Under the pieces are notes generated by a model. That model was not told the origin of the DNA, searched no databases, and saw only the letters and a program-made list of their open reading frames with translations. Below, piece by piece: positions 56,521 to 64,000 of a stretch of 64,000 nucleotides of DNA (the stretch's first letter is position 1; every line of letters starts with the position of its first letter). Source of the stretch: Axinella damicornis (Eukaryota > Porifera > Demospongiae > Axinellida > Axinellidae); contig OZ007509.1 of assembly GCA_963931865.1 (NCBI GenBank), positions 14,220,048-14,284,047 of the forward strand. Reading direction: 5' to 3'. A program made the translations under genes and the position numbers.

Positions 56521-56921
56521 ATGGGTCTGTACTCACTGAAGTTTTGTGAGCCTCTTCCCGCAATTTACCTGGGTCAGGCACCAAGATTGATTCATGTCAC
56601 TGTGTAAGTGCTGCTATTAGGGGATGAAAATAATATTGCATGTAAACTTCTGCACTCACAAATGAGGAAGTAAAAACTAATTTTATGTAGCCTATAAGAT
56701 TGGAAGATGCATCTGAAAAGTAAATACCTGCATTTGTCATGCATGCGGTATTGTTAATGGCATACTAACCAGGGCTCAGCAGATGTGAATACGTTATATG
56801 TGATTGCTTGGGTTGTTCCACCCCTGCATGCTTACCTCTGTTGCAATTCAGGACCAGGGCCATTTGAAGTCCTATAAGTAATTAATTGTGCTATCAGGGT
56901 TTCAACCAGGATTTTTTTGGG

Positions 56922-56998
56922 GGGGGAGGGGAGAGGGGAGAGGGGGGAGGGGGGAGGGGGGAGGGGAGAGGAGAGAGGGGGGAAGGGGGGAGGGGGGC
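56922..56998. repeat. G-rich polypurine tract
   Basis: Short counterpart of 28259-28511. Confidence 0.88.
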
Positions 56999-57078
56999 AG
57001 CTCAGTGCTTGAAAGTGGGCATGTTTAGCAGTGAGACTTGTTTCTGTTCCGTGTTGTCATTACTATGTACTGTAATAC

Positions 57079-57173
57079 CATAGATAATAGAGTGCCCGCG
57101 CGCTTCACTATTGGCAAGTATGGGATCACGTGACTTGATTCCAATCCCTTTACGCTCTATTATCTACAAGAAG
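57079..57173. mobile_element. small inverted-end insertion, right arm only
   Basis: TAGATAATAGAGTG at the left and CGCTCTATTATCTA at the right enclose about 65 bp with GCCCGCGCGC and ATCACGTGAC. The left arm reads GTAATACCAGAAGGGCC straight through. Confidence 0.7.
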
Positions 57174-57491
57174 GGCCGAGAATCAGAGTGGTGTAATCAA
57201 ATGCTGGAAATCATATGAAGCGCACCAAAATGCAATGCATATAAAGTATGCATACCTTATGAATATACAGCCCAAAATGTGAAATTCTTAGGTTTTCTAC
57301 AGCTCCTGAAACACATTTGTGGGTTAGACGTTTGTAAGTTTTCTGCAGCTCTTGAAACAATTTGCGGGTTTGCCCAAATCAGGCATTATGAATTGCACAC
57401 AAAAACACAACAATAATAATATGATCCTACGTATGCATGCAATTTCTTCAAATTTCAGCTGTTCCTCAATATGAGTATTCCTAAGTTTGGA

Positions 57492-57522
57492 AGGGGGGAG
57501 GGGGGGGGGGGGGGGGGGGGGG
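57492..57522. repeat. poly-G tract
   Basis: About 30 G. The left counterpart (27853) has only 7 C. Confidence 0.85.
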
Positions 57523-57599
57523 CTCTGGTTCTGAGAGTTTGACCCTATGTGATTGCTCTCCATCCATGTGCATTCACTAATCGGTTCAATCTGCATCTG

Positions 57600-58130
57600 T
57601 TTGGGGAAGGGTAATTGGGGGAGGCTTCCCCTCTCAATGGATGAAACCCTGGTTATATGTAGCAAGACACACCAAATTAATACCACAAAGGAAGGTCACA
57701 ATGATGTGTCATATCACAACCTAATCAGAAGTTTAACAAATAGCTAGCTTTTAGGAGGCCAATGGATGCTACGCATAACCTGATCAGAAGTAGGCAATAT
57801 AGCCTTTTAAGACATTCAAGTGGGCTCTAAAAGCTTATCCCTGATGCTATTGCAGGGTTTGGGGGAGGCTTCCCCTCTCCATGGATGAAACCCTGGTTAT
57901 ATGTAGCAAGACACACCAAATTAATACCACAAAGGAAGGTCACAAAGATGTGTCATATCACAACCTAATCAGAAGTTTAACAAATAGCTTTTAGGAGGCC
58001 AATGGATGCCACGCATAACCTGATCAGAAGTAGGTTATATAACCTTTTAAGGGGACATTCAAGTGGGCTCTCAATAGCTTATTGGTAATTGAGTTGCAAC
58101 TGAGGTAAGCAACTTTGCCCTGACGCTACT
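57600..58130. repeat. duplicated flank upstream of the FGF-like gene
   Basis: The segment AGGCTTCCCCTCTCAATGG...GCAAGACACACCAAATTAAT is present at about 57625-57840 and again at 57866-58130. A third related block is downstream at 60112-60600. Confidence 0.75.
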
Positions 58131-58178
58131 GCAGAGACATGATAAGGAAGTTGTTGCATGTCTCACTATTCTCACCAG

Positions 58179-58186
58179 TATATAAG
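58179..58186 (+). promoter_or_regulatory. TATA box of the FGF-like gene
   Basis: TATATAAG lies 112 bp before the ATG. The implied transcription start is near 58210. The preceding 500 bp are the duplicated flank. Confidence 0.65.
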
Positions 58187-58297
58187 AGATCCCATTTCTG
58201 TATAGCAGCATCAAGCAGGAGCTAAAGTGAGGAACAAAAACAGCAAGCCCATCAGACTCTGCGAGGCACAACGCATTTCAACAAACGAGGTGGAGCA

Positions 58298-59028
58298 ATG
58301 GCATTCAGTTGCAAGCAACTTGCTTTCGTTGGACTTATGGTGGCCTTCACTCTGGCCTACCAGGCTAGCGCTACACTACCTGTAATACCTGAAGTACTAC
58401 TGCTGAGTCATCAGTCTGGGAGGTTTGTCTCTGTAGCATCTGATGGAGTGGTGACTGCCCAAGCAGATATTAGTGGTAAGATGTACTTAATAAAGATGTG
58501 CATTGTGTAGCTCGGGTGTAAAGACATGAGTGAAAACTTGTGTACAGCAGCTGTAACCAATTTAAAATTATGTGCTTGCTTCTGTAAAGCCCATCTGTGT
58601 AATGTATGTATTGGCCATGAAACTTCTCCCCTGGGGAACTTCAAGCCTTGCCATAGGCTAGGTATAAAATTATTTATGCAAACTGCATCTATAAAAGTAT
58701 TTTCCAGCATTACTTATCATTTGCTGTTTTCCAAAATGCAGACGCGACAAGGTTCTCTATTCAACATCCTGCTCTTAATATTGTCCGGTTCGCGAGTGTA
58801 AGCAGTCCTGGAACATACCTCATCATTGAGAATGGCGTGCTAAAGGGAGGCACTCCAAGTGGAGGCAATGAAGAGTTTCAAGACATAGTAGTCCCTAACT
58901 ATCATGCCTATAAGTCGAACAACAACCCAAGCTGCTACATAGCTTTTACACAGAGCGGCCAGGTATATGGCCCATGTGGGCTTTCCTTTTCGGATCAAGA
59001 AACATGGATCGTGGGTGTGAATGTTTAA
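58298..59028 (+). CDS. FGF-like secreted beta-trefoil protein, single copy in right arm
   Basis: Exon 1 is 58298-58475 and exon 2 is 58742-59028. The phase-1 join gives 154 residues. The signal peptide ends about ASA. Then LLLSHQSGRFVSVASDGVV, RFSIQHP, VRFASVSSPGTYLIIENG and VVPNYHAYKS, ending in DQETWIVGVNV. The three [S/G]-x-[F/Y]-[L/V/I] hairpins and the EEF...NYHAY segment are those expected for the FGF/beta-trefoil fold. Only a few residues differ from the left-arm full copy (for example SFSDQ for SSSDQ), so the frame is under constraint. Two Cys (SCY and GPCG) could form a disulphide. The protein is short for an FGF, and a heparin-binding basic cluster is not obvious. Function as a receptor ligand is inference. 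Confidence 0.8.
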
Positions 59029-59099
59029 AGTCTGACTTGTGCAGTGGCATTATAGCTGATGATGATAATATTTTATAGAACTGTGGACAAACAGTGCTT

Positions 59100-59695
59100 T
59101 AAAATATTGTGTACTAAGCATGGATTGTATTTTTTTTTCTTTGAAACTTGTTGAACTTGATAAAAATTTTCACTATCAATGAATTTGAATAGGTGGATTC
59201 ACACATGGATGGCCAGGTATCCATGCATGCATTCCTTTTGGATTGAGCATGACAAAATTGACTCCTGGCATTTGGACTGTTAGCTACACTGCATGAGCAA
59301 ATGAGATAACTTGTACAACAAAGACTTAGAGTCACATGTACTTGACGTGAAGGTGGTGATTCCTAACTATCAGCCGGAGTGCTGAGTGTCTTGCATTTGA
59401 CAGACAGATCATCATTGCAGCAAGCAGATTTCCTATGATAATCATTCACTTAGCTATCTAGAACAAAGACATTTTGCTCATAGGAGGTTTAGCTTGTTGG
59501 CAGCCATCAGTGGAGTGTAGTATGCTTCTATGGAAGCAGATTGTGGTCGTATTTGCAGAACCAAGAAAAGCTGCATGAACCGGTCCTCATCTTTGCCATC
59601 ATCGGCCACTTTACACCTACTATTATGATGCCCAGTAGAACCCTCCATTGGCGCCTAAAATCCGTGCATGAATATGCTGTTCATGCATACTTCAG
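59100..59695. other. 3' flank of FGF-like gene
   Basis: Contains the dispersed repeat also at 630-720 (GCCAGGAGTCAATTTTGTC, complement, near 59260) and no recognised gene. Confidence 0.45.
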
Positions 59696-60250
59696 CTAAT
59701 AGGCCAGTGTTGGACTTTTGACTTTCTGTCTTCGATCATCAATGCGGACCCAGCTGGAATCAGATGGGTAGCCGTTGCACTCTTAACTCTGAATGACATC
59801 AACACGACAAATTGGAGGGAGATATCAATCTCTGGTGAAACCCAGGTAGATGTACCTTCCTTGAACTCCTTTGTTCAGGTCATCACCAATAAGCATGTAG
59901 CCATGTTGACTATTGAAGCTTTGTTTACTGTCAGCAAAGACCTGCATACCGTTTATGGGATCACCTGCCAACCCTGTGAAAAACCTATTAAGAGTATTCC
60001 TAAGTTGGGGAGCTCTGGTTCTGAGAGTTCACCCTATGTGCTTGCTCTCCATCCATGTGTATTCACTTTGTTATTAATCAGTTCAATCCACATCTGTTTG
60101 AGGGAAGGGTTTGGGGGAGGCTTCCCCTCTCAATGGATGAAACCCTGGTTACATATAGCAAGACACACCAACACAAAGCTTTTAAAGGCCACAATGATGT
60201 GTCATGCAACATATCACAACCTAATTAGAAGCTTAACAAATAGCTTTTAG
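59696..60250 (+). CDS. hypothetical exon, WTFDFLSS...SFVQVITNKHV, right copy
   Basis: Opens after TACTTCAG and stays open for 184 codons. The first 100 match 24936-25454 residue by residue. The later part (from about 60000) enters repeat sequence, so the true exon probably ends at a donor near the YGITC codons. The conserved part has no Met at its start and so needs an upstream exon that I cannot identify. Confidence 0.4.
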   Translation, partial: LIGQCWTFDFLSSIINADPAGIRWVAVALLTLNDINTTNWREISISGETQVDVPSLNSFVQVITNKHVAMLTIEALFTVSKDLHTVYGITCQPCEKPIKSIPKLGSSGSESSPYVLALHPCVFTLLLISSIHICLREGFGGGFPSQWMKPWLHIARHTNTKLLKATMMCHATYHNLIRSLTNSF

Positions 60251-60645
60251 GAGGCCAATGGATGCTACGCATAACCTGATCAGAAGTAGGCAAAATAGAC
60301 TTTTAAGACATTCAAGTGGGCTCTAAAAGCTTATCCCTGATGCTATTGCAGGGTTTGGGGGAGGCTTCCCCTCTCAATGGATGAAACCCTGGTTATATGT
60401 AGCAAGACACACCAGATTAATACCACAAAGGAAGGTCACAAAGATGTGTCATATCACAACCTAATCAGAAGTTTAACAAATAGCTTTTAGGAGGCCAATG
60501 GATGCCACACATAACCTGATCAGAAGTAGGTTATATAACCTTTTAAGGGGACATTCAAGTGGGCTCTCAATAGCTTATTGGTAAATTGAGTTGCAACTGA
60601 GGTAAGCAACTTTGCTCTACGCAAAACAGAAATCCAGAAATCAAC

Positions 60646-60897
60646 ATGGAAATCAAGAATCCAAAAATGGAAATCGCTAGAAATCAGATTTCAAAATCTC
60701 GTACGCTTCGCAGCTCCGTAGTGGGCCCCTTGGTTCTAGCTGCAGTGGTTCCTTTTGCAATTGAGGTAGCCAAACATCAAAGCACATCAAAATTAGTGGG
60801 TGGGGTAACTGGAACGGTAGTTAAGCAAAATAGGAGTGCAGCAAAAAATTCTGTTGCTCCGCACAAGTTCAGCCCTAGTGCTATTGCAGAGGGGTAG
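60646..60897 (+). CDS. hypothetical small protein, right copy
   Basis: 83 codons, the counterpart of 22148-22444. The middle 60 residues are nearly unchanged. The N-terminus differs because the GAAATC repeats vary. Confidence 0.3.
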   Translation: MEIKNPKMEIARNQISKSRTLRSSVVGPLVLAAVVPFAIEVAKHQSTSKLVGGVTGTVVKQNRSAAKNSVAPHKFSPSAIAEG

Positions 60898-60919
60898 CTA
60901 AGCATAGATAATATAGCAA

Positions 60920-60948
60920 CCATAGATAATATAGTATATTATCTATGG
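60920..60948. repeat. 29-bp perfect hairpin
   Basis: CCATAGATAATATA-G-TATATTATCTATGG. It shares CCATAGATAATA with the small element at 57079. Confidence 0.8.
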
Positions 60949-60999
60949 TCTTCAGCAGCTCCGCCATTATTTTTTCACTTGCTCCTGCTGATCCTCGAG

Positions 61000-61765
61000 C
61001 ACCTCCACTGATTCAGAAGACCAGACTAGACAGCTTCACAGTTTGGTTCAACTTGCTGAAGTAGATGTTCTGTTTATTCTCGGGCGAGTTCCTATATATA
61101 TACCACTTTTTATGTCGGCGCGCGCGGCAGGTAGTCTCACACCCTCTGGTTACTACCCCAACATACCGGAAGTCTGTACCGACACGTTCCCAGAATCCCA
61201 GGCCATGCGGGGAATAGTGCTGAGCGTGCACATGGCCTGGGAACGAGGCTGCCGCCGTTTCTGCTTCTTGCAGGCATGGACTCGGAGTGGGACCTTCTGT
61301 TTGGGAGCCAGCATGCAGTAGCAAGCAAGGGCTTTCAAAGTTGCAAGGGCTTGGTGGACCGAGGAAGGGTGTCACTCATTTTGCAAGAGAAGCAGCATCC
61401 ATAATATTATACTATGCATATGGGGTTATTAAATGAATTGCTCTCTGTGAGCATTGACCCCCAAGATACGTGAGCATTGACCCCCAAGATGTTTACAGTA
61501 CATCAATTTTGAATTCTATATATGATGCAAATGACGTCAAAAAATGAAAAATACTTGCAAGTAGTAGTAGCACTAGCCAACATACATGTACACGTAGCAG
61601 TGACACAACTACAAAAGGAAAACAGGGAGCAATAAAGGTAACACAAACCTAATTAATTAAACACTTAATTAAACGATTAATACAATAACACATATAAAAA
61701 TACTAATAAACACAATTATAACAACTGCATACGGGGTGAAGTCCAAAAGTAAATCAAACCTGGCA
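61000..61765. other. 3' flank of kinase, right arm
   Basis: Includes one arm of a GCCTGGGAACGAGGCT hairpin at 61230. Otherwise AT-rich sequence matching 21310-21640 inverted. No gene. Confidence 0.45.
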
Positions 61766-61767
61766 GT

Positions 61768-63949
61768 TCAGTGGGTGATGGTTTTCAAAGTTGCCAGATT
61801 TTCTCTGAAAGTGGGTCTGGCCTGTGGTATACAGAACATACCAGAAATATGATGCATGTACACATAGCCAGCATGGCTACTGTAGTGATATGTATCAAGC
61901 GCCCACTCCCAACCCCCCACCCCCCTCTTCATGCGAAAGTTCTTGCATAGGGTTCAAAAAGCAGTGTGTTAAAGCTAGGGCCCACCCATCGCAAAAGTCT
62001 TCAGCAGCAGCAATATGAAATGCAAGGGGAACCTGGGAACAGGGCCAGTTCAAATCATGACAGATTCAGATGACTACATGATGGCAAAGTATTGCATTTT
62101 ACATCTACATTGCATCATGCCCCCCATCCCCATCTCAAGTGCAAGGGTGTTGACTCAAAAGGTGTGTTTATGTCGGAACTAGCATAGTTCAAACCATAAT
62201 GACAGATTCAGCCACAACAATGTACCTTAGGATCTTGCTTCCAGCAGCATCTAATCAGGTCGGCTAAACGTAGATCACATGTCTCAGGAATGGTTGGGCG
62301 CTGTGTAGAGAGTGATAAAGTGACAGTAGTGACATCACCGACCCCAGCAATGCTCGTCAATGTTTAGTTTAGCATCTCCAACCAAAGGTCATACAGCAAG
62401 CTCTTGTTAAGGGCAGCTATAGTACCAATCCTTATAGTGACTGCATGGTACCTACTGAATGACCCACCTTGCCTTCCATCGTCATGACAGCAGCGACGAT
62501 AGGAAGAACGTCCGGGAATGGAACTTGTTGTGTTGCTATCTCAAACACTAACACACCATACAAATAGACATCACACGATTTGGAAACTTCCTCTCTTCGC
62601 AACATCTGAAGGAAAATTAATTTTCTCAAAAACGTTTATGAAGACACATTCAGGTCTTTCTCAATCCCTACCCTTACTTCTAGCTTGGGGGGAATTGAGA
62701 GGCTCATGCTGACAGAGAACTGGCTGGCTCTAGATCATGTCAAGAACCTCTAGACGGAGGAGATGCTCTTGTCCTGACCCTGACCCTATTAGTTCATATA
62801 CTAAATGTACTAATGAGTAGCATGCTCAGCGGCATGCCTCCTACCTCAGGAGACATCCAGGCGTACGTGCCAACCGCTGTGGTCTGCTGTGTGGTGTGGG
62901 TCAAACTCCGGGCGGACCCAAGATCACAGATCTGTGTGAGGGTTCATGCAGGGAAGAGCTTATATACTTCCCATGGCTCGGGATAGAGTGGCATAGAGTG
63001 GCAGTAGTTGTAACACTGCAGTTTGTTACCTTTGCGTCCATTGTGGATGTGAGGAGAACTGCAGGGAAGAGATACATAATCCTCATCGTGAGTAGCTACT
63101 GTGGTGTGGTATCAGCATATCTGATGGCAAATTTCCATTCAATAACGGGGCAGATATAGACATGGAAGTGATGTCATATAAATGTTCTCAGGTTAATGGT
63201 GTACAACTAACTAGCCTTGTTCCCAGCCCACGCGGCCTGGGAACGAGGCTAACAACTAACATGATAATATAAGCTGCCAGATTATTTCAGGCAGCTTAGT
63301 CATGCCTGAGTTTTCCGAATGCACACAAACTCATTACTTATACCACCATGCAATTCTCTTACCATTGCTGGACTTCAGATCTCTGTGAATAATGTCACGC
63401 TGGTGGAGGTAGACCATTCCTGTGATTGAACAAAGCAAAATTGTATGCATCTACACAGTCATAAGCAACACGCCACAATTACTGTGCTACTGATTGAGGA
63501 CAGCATTGCTACCACCTAAACATGTACATGGAATGTTGTTGTATCAGCCAAGCAAATAATAGCTGCTCAAGTGCTGCTTGTCAAGTGTACTCTACAATGT
63601 TGAGTCAAGAGCAGGCACGAAGGTGTGACCTGCCATGGCAAAGTGGCTAACTTAATTATTGTTCTTGTGCTCTTTTGAATATTCCCAATACAGGTGTGAC
63701 TTCAACCAGTTAGCATAATTACTATGGTATTACGTACATAGCCATCCAGTAAATACCACACCAATGGCACTCCGTACACTTGCAACAATACCACGGCAAC
63801 AAACTCCTGGTGGACAGCACTTCATCCCTTTGATTGGCCATGAATACATACCTTCAGCCACTTGTACTGCCCAGAGTAATATCTGCGACAGAGGAGGCTT
63901 CTTATGCTCTTTGTGAATGTAGTCGTAGATGGAACCATTTTCAGCAAAT
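61768..63949 (-). CDS. ZAK/MLK-like protein kinase, C-terminal exons with intact frame
   Basis: Exons on the - strand: 63852-63949, 63363-63419, 63030-63058, 62845-62931, 62468-62605, 62226-62300 and 61768-61821 (TGA). The first one listed may extend a few bases past 63949. All seven are in frame. Serine/threonine kinase features: HRDLKSSN, AKICDLGSAR (the Mg-binding Asp is kept), VGTYAWMSPE, CDVYSYGVLVFEIATQQVPF and LIRCCWKQDPK...ARPTF. The pattern is that of tyrosine-kinase-like MAP3Ks such as ZAK and MLK, which act upstream of JNK/p38. A RIP-like kinase is the alternative. The protein ends right after the kinase domain (TLKTITH), with no leucine zipper or SAM. The Gly-rich loop and catalytic Lys exons lie beyond the window end. 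Confidence 0.85.
63212..63251. repeat. short hairpin in kinase intron, right copy
   Basis: Counterpart of 19804-19843. One stem base differs (TAGCCTTG). Confidence 0.78.
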
Positions 63950-64000
63950 TCTGTGAAGTACATACAAGCCATGGAGTTAGTTCCCCGCCAGGTTAGATTA

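Larger units (their letters stand above)
45356..63949 (-). repeat. right arm of the large inverted duplication
   Basis: Inverted match to 19095-42486. It ends at 63949, where AATTTGCTGAAAATGG begins the kinase exon. Beyond that, the window continues with kinase-side sequence while the left arm has LINE sequence. Right-only blocks are a third tandem unit, 47001-47183 and 57079-57173. Confidence 0.95.

Overview
This is a gene-poor, repeat-rich window from an animal nuclear genome. Genes are split by GT-AG introns, and the recognisable proteins are metazoan: a cullin-4 C-terminus, a Csk-like tyrosine kinase, a ZAK/MLK-like kinase and an FGF-like secreted beta-trefoil protein. Penelope-like and CR1-like retroelement remains, TTAA and hAT-type non-autonomous transposons and many short hairpins fit an early-branching invertebrate. 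A demosponge is my best guess, but this is an inference from style, not proof.

The dominant structure is a very large inverted duplication. Positions 19095-42486 (left arm) read as the reverse complement of 45356-63949 (right arm), with small substitutions and several large insertion/deletion differences. Between the arms lie a 200-N gap (42487-42686) and about 2.7 kb of single-copy DNA carrying upstream cullin-4 exons. The left arm stops at the gap inside a low-complexity intron tract of the cullin gene. The simplest reading is that two diverged haplotypes of one locus were scaffolded head to head. A true palindrome is the alternative.

Layout. 1-9.7 kb: repeats, a Penelope-like fragment, the last exons of a Csk-like kinase whose DFG motif is lost, and a minisatellite element. 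9.77-15.9 kb: a two-exon gene for a 552-residue protein of unknown function, whose 4.5-kb intron is full of transposons. 16.4-19.1 kb: a CR1-like LINE reverse transcriptase interrupted by a TTAA-flanked element. It abuts the first arm at the border of a kinase exon. 19.1-42.5 kb, left arm, in order: 5'-truncated and frameshifted ZAK-like kinase (+), two tandem FGF-like genes (-), two copies of a 1.4-kb tandem unit, minisatellites, a left-only 2.5-kb block with a HIRAN-like relic, a GC-rich promoter-like block, and four cullin-4 terminal exons (-) with a composite TTAA element in an intron. 42.7-46.8 kb: cullin-4 C-terminal exons (+). 46.8-64 kb: the same loci in reverse order. Here there is one FGF-like gene (+), three tandem units and an intact-frame kinase (-), and the composite element is absent.

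The two arms act as natural replicates. Comparing them dates insertions (empty site versus filled site), shows which frames are kept (kinase, cullin, FGF-like) and which drift (tandem units), and exposes copy-number changes. The genes show no sign of acting in one pathway. The most notable biology is the FGF-like secreted family and the mobile-element structures.
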